Shown: one piece after another, positions 1 to 6,396 of the stretch
Position numbering within the stretch: the stretch's first letter is position 1
Layout of the letters: every line of letters begins with the position of its first letter
Assembly (NCBI GenBank): GCA_900542175.1
Contig: UQNC01000037.1
Location: 1 to 18,604, forward strand
Length of the DNA: 18,604 bases
Direction: 5' to 3'
Origin: an uncultured Collinsella sp.
Lineage (GTDB): Bacteria; Actinomycetota; Coriobacteriia; Coriobacteriales; Coriobacteriaceae
Program-made: the position numbers and the translations under genes
The notes under the pieces: model-generated
What the model saw: only the letters and a program-made list of their open reading frames with translations
Databases searched by the model: none
Told to the model about the DNA's origin: nothing

Positions 1-616
1 CCGGAAGCTTGGCCTCCGGCTTAGGCTCGCCCAGCAACTTGCCGCGACGGCGGCGAGCCGGCTTCTCAGCCTCACGCGCGGCCTCGGCAGCCGCCTCGCG
101 CGCCTTCTCGGCAACAAACGCCGCAGCCGAGGTATCGAGCTGCACCGTTGCGTGCGTGCGTGTAGGCGCGGCGACCTCGCCGGCATGCATCACGATGACG
201 CCGCAGGTGCTCGTCTTAACAAACTCGACCATCTTGGGGTCGGTGAAGCCCGTCACGTCGTTGACGATCGAGGCGCCGCAGCGCACGGCCGCCTTGGCAA
301 CCGCCACGTGGCGCGTGTCGATCGAGACGATGGCGCCCTCTTTGGCCAGCGCGCGCACCACGGGCAGCACGCGGCGAGCCTCCTCGTCGGGATTAACCGG
401 GGTAAAGCCGGGGCGCGTGGACTCACCGCCCACGTCGATGATGTCGGCGCCGGCGTCAAGCATCGCCAGGCCGTACTCGATGGCGGCATCCGGGTCGAAG
501 TGCTCCCCGCCGTCGCTAAACGAATCGGGCGTCACGTTGAGGACGCCCATGATGCGCGGACGGTCAAAGCTGAGCTCATACTTTCCGCACCGCCATGTCT
601 TGCTGTCGTTCGCCAT
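1..616 (-). CDS. folP: dihydropteroate synthase, N-terminal part (cut by window edge)
   Basis: FolP condenses p-aminobenzoate with hydroxymethyl-dihydropterin diphosphate to make dihydropteroate in folate synthesis, in the cytoplasm. 205 codons are visible and the C-terminus lies outside the window. Family motifs seen are MGVLNVTPDSFSDGG (residues 23-37), GGESTRPG (63-70), SIDT with Asp100, and VNDV with Asn119-Asp120; these are the pterin-binding positions of the family. The ATG at 616 follows AGGAGG with suitable spacing. From about residue 145, after IVMHAGEV, where the family normally continues MHMQG.P.TM, there is a long Ala/Glu/Arg/Lys-rich stretch (about 163-205, with EAAREAEKPARRRR) that normal-length FolP proteins lack. 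It looks like a lineage-specific insertion, and what follows cannot be seen. The gene lies 95 nt downstream of the Sir2 gene on the same strand and may be co-transcribed with it. Identity is sure; the insertion is an observation without known function. Confidence 0.93.
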   Translation of the reverse strand, partial: MANDSKTWRCGKYELSFDRPRIMGVLNVTPDSFSDGGEHFDPDAAIEYGLAMLDAGADIIDVGGESTRPGFTPVNPDEEARRVLPVVRALAKEGAIVSIDTRHVAVAKAAVRCGASIVNDVTGFTDPKMVEFVKTSTCGVIVMHAGEVAAPTRTHATVQLDTSAAAFVAEKAREAAAEAAREAEKPARRRRGKLLGEPKPEAKLP

Positions 617-639
617 GAACATCCTCCTAAAATGCCCAC

Positions 640-665
640 GCCGCCGAGCTTGGGGAGCTGGCGGC
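640..665 (-). other. hairpin in front of folP
   Basis: Arms GCCGCC+AGCT and AGCT+GGCGGC form a stem of about 10 bp with one bulged base and a 5-nt loop. It lies between the Sir2 stop and the folP Shine-Dalgarno site. On the minus strand it is followed by GTGGGCATTTTAGG, a poor T-run, so it is not a convincing terminator. It could be a partial terminator, a processing site or simply chance in GC-rich DNA. Confidence 0.35.
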
Positions 666-711
666 GGGGTCGCTTTGCACTCAGTCTTTCTATTGTATCC
701 GCGCGCGCGGG

Positions 712-1464
712 CTAGAACGCAAACGCGGCCGCGATGTCGCAAGAAATCAGCAGGTCGGCATTTGCATCCTGATCGGTGGGAGCAAGGTTGCATATAGCCA
801 GCGTATCGCCGGTAAAGTAACGCGTAAGGCCTGCCGCCGGATACACCACGAGCGAGGTCCCGCCCACAATAAGGGCATCGGCCGCGGCGATGGCGGCAAC
901 GGCACCGGTCAGCACGTGCTCGTCGAGCGGCTCCTCGTAGAGCACTACATCGGGCTTGATGCGGCCGCCGCACGCGGGGCACGCAGGCACGCCCGCGGCG
1001 TCCTCGTGCTCGCGCGAGCAAATCCACTCGGCGCTATAGACCGCGCTACACGACTGGCAAATGTTGCGATGGACCGATCCGTGCAGCTCAAACACGCGCC
1101 GTGAGCCGGCCATCTGATGCAGGCCGTCGATATTTTGCGTCACCACGGCATTTAGCTTGCCGGCGCGCTCCAGCTCGGCCAGCTTGGTGTGGCAGCGATT
1201 GGGCTTGGCGCCAAGCGCGATCATCTTGGTGCGGTAGAAGTCGAAGAACTCGGCCGGATGCGCCTCGTAAAAGCTATGCGACAGCATGGTCTCGGGCGGA
1301 TAGGCAAACTGCTGGTGATACAGGCCGTCCACGCTGCGGAAATCGGGGATGCCACTTGCCGTGGAAACACCAGCGCCGCCAAAGAAGACCACGCGCTTGT
1401 GGGTGTCAAACAGATCCGCCAGCGCGGCGGAGGCCTGCCTGGGGTCCGATATTGCCTGCGTCAT
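712..1464 (-). CDS. Sir2-family NAD-dependent protein deacylase
   Basis: This 250-residue sirtuin should remove acyl groups from protein lysines, using NAD+ and releasing nicotinamide and O-acyl-ADP-ribose. The NAD-binding signature GAGVSTASGIPDFR is at residues 30-43, QNIDGLH at 110-116, and the catalytic His in ELHGS is His128. Four zinc cysteines are present (Cys136, Cys139, Cys162, Cys165), with GTSLVVYPAAGL near the C-terminal side of the Rossmann fold. The length matches bacterial sirtuins. The start ATG at 1464 has GGAGG six bases upstream. The gene diverges from the exonuclease III gene and precedes folP on the same strand. Whether it prefers acetyl or longer acyl groups cannot be read here: VVLYEE stands where many family members have VVWFGE, and I do not assign a CobB-type preference. 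The family assignment is firm. Confidence 0.93.
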   Translation of the reverse strand: MTQAISDPRQASAALADLFDTHKRVVFFGGAGVSTASGIPDFRSVDGLYHQQFAYPPETMLSHSFYEAHPAEFFDFYRTKMIALGAKPNRCHTKLAELERAGKLNAVVTQNIDGLHQMAGSRRVFELHGSVHRNICQSCSAVYSAEWICSREHEDAAGVPACPACGGRIKPDVVLYEEPLDEHVLTGAVAAIAAADALIVGGTSLVVYPAAGLTRYFTGDTLAICNLAPTDQDANADLLISCDIAAAFAF

Positions 1465-1599
1465 ATGAGTCCTCCGTCCTTGTTAGTCGGGCAGCGTTGA
1501 GCGACGTCCCAGCATGCAGCCTTTAAGTCAGCATGCGCGGAGCCCACCCCGCCCCTGTTGCGCTAATCTTAAGCCTGCCAACCCCGTCGAAAGGACACC
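1465..1599. promoter_or_regulatory. divergent intergenic region between the Sir2 and exonuclease III genes
   Basis: These 135 bp must hold the start signals for both divergent genes. TAATCT at 1564-1569 is a possible -10 for the plus-strand gene, but no good -35 lies at normal spacing. A repeated GCATGC-containing pair (AGCATGCAG and CAGCATGCG, about 1511-1538) could be an operator or chance. No stronger assignment is possible. Confidence 0.3.
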
Positions 1600-2418
1600 A
1601 TGCCTCAGACTTACACTTTCGCCTCGTGGAACGTTAACGGCCTGCGCGCCGTGCTCAAAAAGGACCCGAGCTTTATTCAGATCGCGCAAGAACTCGACGT
1701 CGATATCTTGGCGCTGCAGGAGACAAAGCTGCAGGAGGGCCAGGTCGATATCGATCTGCCTGGCTATCACCAAATCTGGAGCTACGCCGAGCGTAAAGGC
1801 TATTCGGGCACTGCGGTCTTTAGCCGCCAGGAACCGCTGCGCGTGCTGCACGCCGACGCACTGCTACCCTACGCCGGCGAGAACGAGGCGGCCGTACTCG
1901 TCGCCCAAGCCGCAACCGAGGGCCGCGTCTGCGCGCTGGAGTTCGACAAGTTCTGGTTTGTGGATGTCTACACTCCCAACGCGCAAAACGAACTCGCCCG
2001 CATCGACGTGCGCATGGCCTGGGACGATGCTTACCGCGGCTTTTTGAACGCGCTCGAGCGCGAGACCGGCAAACCCGTCGTGACCTGCGGCGACTTTAAC
2101 GTGGCGCACGAGGAGATCGACCTTAAGAACCCCAAGTCCAACCGCGGCAACGCCGGCTTTTCGGACGAGGAGCGCGGCAAGTTTACCGAGCTGCTCAACG
2201 CCGGCTTTACCGATACCTGGCGCGCGGCAAACCCCGACGTCGAGGGCGTCTACAGCTGGTGGAGCTATCGCTTTAATGCCCGCAAGAACAACGCCGGCTG
2301 GCGCATCGACTACTTCCTGGTAAGCGACGCAATCGCCGACAACGTACGCGACACCGGCATCCGCGGCGACATCTTCGGCAGCGACCACTGCCCCGTCACC
2401 CTCACGCTAGAGCTCTAG
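1600..2418 (+). CDS. xth: exodeoxyribonuclease III / AP endonuclease (ExoA/Xth type)
   Basis: This enzyme cleaves DNA 5' of abasic sites and trims 3' ends during base excision repair; it is cytoplasmic and Mg2+-dependent. The 272-residue protein matches the usual family length. Seen in order: WNVNG with Asn11, LQETKL with metal ligand Glu41, YTPN with Tyr124, CGDFNVAH with Asp165 and Asn167, WWSYRFNARKNNAGWRIDYF at 220-239, and GSDHCPV with the catalytic pair Asp262-His263. All canonical active-site residues are present. The ATG at 1600 follows GAAAGGACACC, a good ribosome binding site. The gene is monocistronic, diverges from the Sir2 gene, and ends well before a terminator at 2559-2589. Confidence 0.96.
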   Translation: MPQTYTFASWNVNGLRAVLKKDPSFIQIAQELDVDILALQETKLQEGQVDIDLPGYHQIWSYAERKGYSGTAVFSRQEPLRVLHADALLPYAGENEAAVLVAQAATEGRVCALEFDKFWFVDVYTPNAQNELARIDVRMAWDDAYRGFLNALERETGKPVVTCGDFNVAHEEIDLKNPKSNRGNAGFSDEERGKFTELLNAGFTDTWRAANPDVEGVYSWWSYRFNARKNNAGWRIDYFLVSDAIADNVRDTGIRGDIFGSDHCPVTLTLEL

Positions 2419-2421
2419 CCC

Positions 2422-2464
2422 CAGCTGATCCCCTGGGGACGGAGGAAAACGAATCATTTTGGGC
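2422..2464 (+). repeat. direct repeat copy 1 (CAGCTGAT..GGGGACGGA type)
   Basis: It starts CAGCTGATCCCCTGGGGAC, continues GGAGGAAAACGAATCATTTTGGG, and recurs at 2662-2713 with a short extra stretch. It begins four bases after the exonuclease stop codon. The two copies bracket the inverted-repeat element at 2491-2654. No coding sense; probably a copy of a dispersed genomic repeat. Confidence 0.6.
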
Positions 2465-2490
2465 CTCGTGGTGGTATCCACGTGACCCAT

Positions 2491-2654
2491 CCGCCACGAA
2501 ACACGCCCATCTACTACGTTTAAGCCACCACCCTCAACCACAGCGAACAACGCAAAAAGAAAACCGCAGGTAGAAAGCCTGCGGTTTTTCATAAAACGCG
2601 GTTGTGTTTGGGGGTGTCGGGTCAAACGTAGTAGATAGGCTGATTTCGTGGCGG
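2491..2654. repeat. 164-bp inverted-repeat element A with internal terminator
   Basis: 31-bp arms at 2491-2521 and 2624-2654 are imperfect reverse complements with about 27 matches. The outer 11 bp (CCGCCACGAAA) and the inner 13 bp (ATCTACTACGTTT) are perfect. The interior carries a terminator hairpin. No transposase and no obvious target duplication are visible. The structure resembles a small non-autonomous element or a large extended stem-loop. Dispersal in the genome is inferred, not shown. Confidence 0.6.
2559..2589 (+). terminator. rho-independent terminator inside element A
   Basis: AAACCGCAGG and CCTGCGGTTT form a perfect 10-bp stem with a 7-nt loop (2561-2587), with A-runs on one side and T5 on the other, so it can work in both directions. 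It lies 140 nt after the exonuclease III stop and is the first good terminator for that gene. Confidence 0.75.
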
Positions 2655-2661
2655 GCGAGTT

Positions 2662-2713
2662 CAGCTGATTCCCCGGGGACGTCTGGAGACGGAAGAAAAC
2701 GGATCAATTTGGC
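2662..2713 (+). repeat. direct repeat copy 2 (CAGCTGAT..GGGGACGTC type)
   Basis: This copy of the repeat at 2422-2464 starts CAGCTGATTCCCCGGGGAC and ends GAAAACGGATCAATTTGG. It carries a roughly 10-nt extra segment around GTCTGGAGAC compared with copy 1. It lies directly outside the right arm of element A. Confidence 0.6.
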
Positions 2714-2754
2714 TCTTGAGGGTCACGACGCCCGTCATATCAGCCGGCCATTCC

Positions 2755-2906
2755 AAAACTATGCCAGTTTACGGGGCTAAATCGCGAACCCCCAACCATA
2801 CGCAATTCCGAAATAATAAAACCGCAGGTAAACGGCTTGCTCTATTTCAAAAATAGCCGGCATGGTCTGCTTGTGCCAATCTGGCCCCGTAAACCGGCAT
2901 AGTTTT
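2755..2906. repeat. 152-bp inverted-repeat element B
   Basis: 23-bp arms at 2755-2777 and 2884-2906 (AAAACTATGCC.. and ..GGCATAGTTTT) are reverse complements with one mismatch. The interior contains AAAACCGCAGGTA (about 2818-2830), which matches the left half of the terminator in element A, but the matching right half is degenerate. It sits 48 bp beyond the stop of the ECF S-component gene, so it is in that operon's 3' region. No coding capacity is evident. Confidence 0.6.
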
Positions 2907-2953
2907 AAAATGGCACTTCGGCAGTATTGATTCCCGCCCCGGCGCAACCAGCC

Positions 2954-3667
2954 CTACAGTCCGTACTTCACGACGACTCGGTTGATGCGGCGACACCAAG
3001 GCTTGTACAGGGCGACCAAAAACACGCAGGTCGCAAGGCCGTGCGTGATATCGAACGGTACGGCGGTGGCAAGACGCGCCATGGCACCCGCCCACGTGAG
3101 CGGTTGAACAAAACCGATAATGTCGTAGGCGTTGATCACAACGCCGTACAGCAAACCCGAAGCAAAGCCGTAGGTCAGCAGCGCCGGCATACGCACGGTG
3201 CCGTCGGCGCGGTCGAACGCACCCGCATGCGCCAGCGCGCCGCCAACATAGCCAACCAGGCCCCAGGCATACATCTGCCACGGCGTCCACATGCCCTGTC
3301 CAAAAAAGAAATTGCTGGTCAGCGCCGCCAACGCGCCAACCATAAAACCATTGCGGCGACCAAGCGTCGCCCCCGCAATAATGGCGATGGCACTCACCGG
3401 TTTAAAGTCGGGAATGGGGCCAAACAGAATGCGCCCCGCCGCAGCCAACGCCGCCAGAACCAGCGTTGGCATAATCTGGCGTAAGCCCGGGCGCGACGCC
3501 TCGTAGCCCGCAAAGAACAGCGCGAGCACCAGCGCCACCACGACAAGCATGGCAAGTGCCGCCTGTTCAACGCCCGCCAGCAACGCCGCAGCCATCACGG
3601 CTGGCACCGCCAGCAGCAGCGGTATCTCCAGTTTTGCGAGTAGGCGCACGATGCGATAATCCGCCAT
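2954..3667 (-). CDS. ECF transporter S component (substrate-binding membrane protein; substrate uncertain)
   Basis: This 237-residue hydrophobic protein has about six membrane segments and is the last gene of the T-A-S operon. S components bind a vitamin or related cofactor and hand it to the EcfT/EcfA motor in the cytoplasmic membrane. Features seen: a long hydrophobic N-terminal half, the segment ILFGPIPDFKPVSAIAIIAG, then GFMVGALAALTSNFFFGQGM and TPWQMYAWGLVGYVGG, and a basic C-terminus. The FGPIP.FKPV..I.II.G and N..FG.G.WTPWQM pattern recalls the CbrT-like (predicted cobalamin) S-component group, but that is from memory and no cobalamin riboswitch was found upstream. I chose the ATG at 3667 because it lies four bases after the ATPase stop; an upstream in-frame extension would overlap the ATPase. 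Confidence 0.82.
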   Translation of the reverse strand: MADYRIVRLLAKLEIPLLLAVPAVMAAALLAGVEQAALAMLVVVALVLALFFAGYEASRPGLRQIMPTLVLAALAAAGRILFGPIPDFKPVSAIAIIAGATLGRRNGFMVGALAALTSNFFFGQGMWTPWQMYAWGLVGYVGGALAHAGAFDRADGTVRMPALLTYGFASGLLYGVVINAYDIIGFVQPLTWAGAMARLATAVPFDITHGLATCVFLVALYKPWCRRINRVVVKYGL

Positions 3668-3671
3668 CCCA

Positions 3672-5315
3672 TCACGCCCTATAAAACACGTTGTCGGCAA
3701 AGAAGTCGGTCGGCGGCTCCATGCAGGCGATCTCGCCATCAAACATCATGGAAATGTCATCGGCAACCTGCTCGGCAAAGTCCAGGTCGTGCGTCGCCAT
3801 GACGACGGTGCCGCCAGCCTGCGCATGGTCGCGCAGGGCGCGGGCGATGATGCGGCGGCTGGCCAGGTCCAAACCCTTGGTGGGCTCATCGAGCAATAGC
3901 AGTTCGGGGCCGATCAACAGCAGCTTTGCCAACGCAAGCAGCTGACGCTGTCCGCCCGAAAGATCGTACGGATGGCGCCCATCCAGACCTGACAGCCCCA
4001 AGCTCGCCGCACGCTCCCGCGCCAAGTTCTCGTCATATCCGCAGGTCGAGGCCCATTCCATCAGCTCATCGCGAACCGTCTCGGCAACCAGCAATGCTTT
4101 GGGGTTCTGAGGCAGCAGCGCCGCCGAGGCCGCTCCGCGCACCATGCGACCGCGCTGCAGCTTGGCGGTCTTCGCCAGCACCGAGAGCATCGTCGACTTA
4201 CCGCATCCGTTGCCGCCCACGATCGCATGCAGCGCACCGGCCGAAAACGCCACGTCGAGCCCGCGCAGAACCCAACCGCCCGCGCGATCGTAGCGAAACC
4301 AGCTCCCTGCCAGGGTGGTAGCCGACCCGCCGTGCATTTTTTGGAGTATTCTGCTCCCATCCGTGCGCGGGAAGGCTTCCGAGCCGTTCTCGAGCGACGT
4401 TTGCGCCACAAATTCGGACGATTTGTCCAATTCCGAACTTTTTTTCGCGCTCGATACGTCCCCGGGCGGCTCCAGAGAGCCCAAATTGTCCTCACGCCTG
4501 CTGAATACTCCGTTTTTTGCACATCGGACGGCACCCCACCCCAACATGTCGTCGGAAAACAGCGATTCTCGACGCCCCAAAGAAGCCATATCCGCCACCT
4601 CGCGCACGCGACCGTCCTCAATCCGGTACGCACACGTCGCATACTCGAGCATTGGGCGCGGTTGATGCGTAGCCACAACAACCGTGCAGCCCAGCTCGCG
4701 ATTCACACGAAACAGCGCGTGCAGAAAATTCTTCTCGGCAACGGGATCGAGCTGAGACGTGGGCTCGTCGAGTAGCAGCACACGCGGACACAGCGCCAGG
4801 ACGGCGGCAAGCGACAGCAGCTGCTTGCGGCCGCCCGAAAGCGTATCGGTATCGCGATGAAGCCAGTCCTCAAGACCAAAGAAATAGCTGGTCTCAGCTA
4901 CGCGACGGCGCATCTCATCACGTGCTAGCCCCAAGTTTTCCAGGCCAAACGCCATCTCGTGCCACACGGTTTCGCACACGATCTGGTTCTCGGGATCCTG
5001 GAACACATAGCTCACGCGCTCCGCCGATGCCCGCACGTCCATGTCGGCAACGTTCTCGCCCAGCACGCGCGCATCACCAGTGCGCTCGCCCGCCGGAGCG
5101 ATCTCGGGCTTGAGCAGCGACAGCAGCGTCGATTTGCCCGACCCGGTACCGCCAACAAGCAGCGCAAACGCACCTTGGGAAACACGCCAATCAAGTCCCT
5201 CGAGCACCGGTGCCTCGGCCCCGGGATAGGCAAAACTAAGGCCTCGCACCTCAATCGCCGGCGTGGCCGAGCCATATGCCACACCCGCCGCCGAGCTCCT
5301 ATCAAACCGAGCCAT
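3672..5315 (-). CDS. ECF transporter energizing ATPase, two fused EcfA domains
   Basis: This 547-residue protein has two ABC ATPase domains in one chain, replacing the EcfA1/EcfA2 heterodimer that powers ECF uptake. Domain 1: Walker A GGTGSGKST (55-63), Q-loop Gln106, signature LSGGRKQ (159-165), Walker B LLLDEP (180-185), switch His217. Domain 2: GGNGCGKST (367-375), Gln403, LSGGQRQ (452-458), LLLLDEP (472-478), His509. Both sites look competent. The ATG at 5315 overlaps the EcfT stop as TGATG, indicating translational coupling. The linker between domains (about 256-331) is odd: residues 266-328 are hydrophilic, Ser/Glu/Lys-rich and of lower GC. They coincide with a 189-bp segment bounded by inverted repeats (separate entry), so the linker may derive from a mobile repeat inserted in frame. 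Confidence 0.93.
   Translation of the reverse strand: MARFDRSSAAGVAYGSATPAIEVRGLSFAYPGAEAPVLEGLDWRVSQGAFALLVGGTGSGKSTLLSLLKPEIAPAGERTGDARVLGENVADMDVRASAERVSYVFQDPENQIVCETVWHEMAFGLENLGLARDEMRRRVAETSYFFGLEDWLHRDTDTLSGGRKQLLSLAAVLALCPRVLLLDEPTSQLDPVAEKNFLHALFRVNRELGCTVVVATHQPRPMLEYATCAYRIEDGRVREVADMASLGRRESLFSDDMLGWGAVRCAKNGVFSRREDNLGSLEPPGDVSSAKKSSELDKSSEFVAQTSLENGSEAFPRTDGSRILQKMHGGSATTLAGSWFRYDRAGGWVLRGLDVAFSAGALHAIVGGNGCGKSTMLSVLAKTAKLQRGRMVRGAASAALLPQNPKALLVAETVRDELMEWASTCGYDENLARERAASLGLSGLDGRHPYDLSGGQRQLLALAKLLLIGPELLLLDEPTKGLDLASRRIIARALRDHAQAGGTVVMATHDLDFAEQVADDISMMFDGEIACMEPPTDFFADNVFYRA
4333..4521. repeat. 189-bp inverted-repeat element C inside the EcfA coding region
   Basis: The ends are 22 bp each (4333-4354 and 4500-4521). 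Read inward both begin TGCA, then six A/T-rich bases, then GGAGTATTC and GC; 15 of 22 positions match, with GGAGTATTC perfect. The length of 189 bp is exactly 63 codons and the frame stays open, encoding residues 266-328 of the fused ATPase, precisely between its domains. Base composition differs from the flanking ATPase sequence, with runs of A/T. I see no transposase. A dispersed repeat tolerated as a linker is the simplest reading. Confidence 0.6.
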
Positions 5316-6193
5316 CAACCAAACCTCTTCTCATCAATCGCATGCAACGCGCAAGGCAGCACCATCCAGGCAGCGTACACGACATAGCCCGGCCACGGCG
5401 CCGGCACCGAGAGCTGCGGATAAAACGAATACTGCGTCGTCGCGGTCCACGCCACTGCCGCCGTGGCCACGCCAAACAACGCAAGCCCAACCAGCGCGGC
5501 AACGTCGCTGCGCCCCAGTCGATACCGCGCATACGTCGTTCGACGCGTCGCGGCGCCCCACCCACGGGAGCGCATGGCGTCCGCGCGCTCCAGCGAATCT
5601 TCCATGCCCCAGCCCATCAACACACTCGATGCCCGCAAACGCGAACGCACGGGGTCGGCCGGCGCGCGGCCCGGCACATCGATCGCGTCCTGCACCGCCA
5701 GCACCGTGCGGCCGCGGCGCAAAAACTGCGGGATAAGCCGCATGCACATCGAGATCATGAGCGCGAGCACCGGCGCGGCGTTGCCCAGCAACGCGAGCAC
5801 CTTGTCGTATTCGAGCATCGACGCCGCAGCCTCAAACCACAGCACGCTCGCCACAAACAGCCCGCCCATACACAGGCCGTATACCATGCTCTCCAAATAC
5901 ACTGCGCGCATGCCGATGCGGAACAACTCCGTCGAGCCCGAGGCGCTAAACAGCGGGTTGACCAGCGCAATGATCAAAATCACCGGCAGCTGCCAGCGAA
6001 GCGCGTTCAGTGTGCGAGCAGCCCCGCGGGTCGCAAAGCCGTATGCCAGCCCGCCTGCGAGCGACAGCGCGATCAGCACCGGTTGCATCGAGAACATGGT
6101 GAGTCCCAGCGTTAGCGCCATGTAGAGCGCAGGCACCGCCGGGTGCGACATCGAGAATGCCGCGACGGGCTCGATGGCCGACCTCTCTCGCAT
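5315..6193 (-). CDS. ECF transporter T component (EcfT, transmembrane coupling protein)
   Basis: EcfT is the membrane scaffold that couples ATP hydrolysis by EcfA to movement of the S component. The 292-residue protein has N-terminal membrane segments (from about SHPAVPALYMALTLGL), a cytoplasmic helical region, and the family Arg-Gly motif in ERADAMRSRGWG that contacts the ATPase, followed by two C-terminal membrane segments. The length is slightly above the usual 260-280. The start is uncertain: the ATG at 6193 has a weak ribosome site, while GTG at 6202 has AGAGGG nine bases upstream and could be the true start. The stop overlaps the EcfA start by one base (TGATG). It is the first gene of the T-A-S operon and diverges from glmU. 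Confidence 0.87.
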   Translation of the reverse strand: MRERSAIEPVAAFSMSHPAVPALYMALTLGLTMFSMQPVLIALSLAGGLAYGFATRGAARTLNALRWQLPVILIIALVNPLFSASGSTELFRIGMRAVYLESMVYGLCMGGLFVASVLWFEAAASMLEYDKVLALLGNAAPVLALMISMCMRLIPQFLRRGRTVLAVQDAIDVPGRAPADPVRSRLRASSVLMGWGMEDSLERADAMRSRGWGAATRRTTYARYRLGRSDVAALVGLALFGVATAAVAWTATTQYSFYPQLSVPAPWPGYVVYAAWMVLPCALHAIDEKRFG

Positions 6194-6310
6194 ATTGTCC
6201 ACGGGCACCCGCCCTCTCACCCAAATACCAATGCCGCAGCGCCGCAAACACCGCACAAGCAGCGCAACCGCCGCGCCGGAACCACAAACCCAGCCGCCGC
6301 GGCCCAAACG

Positions 6311-6365
6311 TTACGCGCTCGTCATATGCCTGCGGTATCATATTGCGCCGTGTATCGTTTCCAAA
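6311..6365. promoter_or_regulatory. overlapping divergent promoters for glmU (+) and the ECF operon (-)
   Basis: The sequence GGTATCATATTGC reads as a -10 on both strands: TATCAT at 6336-6341 for glmU and TATGAT (complement of 6337-6342) for ecfT. A TTACGC at 6311-6316 could be the glmU -35, with long spacing. On the minus strand TTGGAA just upstream (about 6359-6364) gives a 16-17 nt spacer. If both are real, polymerase can occupy only one at a time. Inferred from sequence only. Confidence 0.45.
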
Positions 6366-6396
6366 CACACGTCTCTATAACGTAACAGGAGATCAC

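Noticed and set aside
2954..3742. Longer start for the ECF S component at 3742
   Set aside because: It would overlap the ATPase end by 71 bases and adds a non-family N-terminus; the ATG at 3667 fits the operon layout.
5315..6307. Longer EcfT starting at TTG 6307
   Set aside because: The extra residues are GC-driven low-complexity sequence and there are closer ATG/GTG starts; it also nears the predicted promoter.
6209..6335. Cobalamin or other vitamin riboswitch before the ECF operon
   Set aside because: No B12-box-like or other riboswitch core was recognised in the minus-strand leader, and the leader is short.
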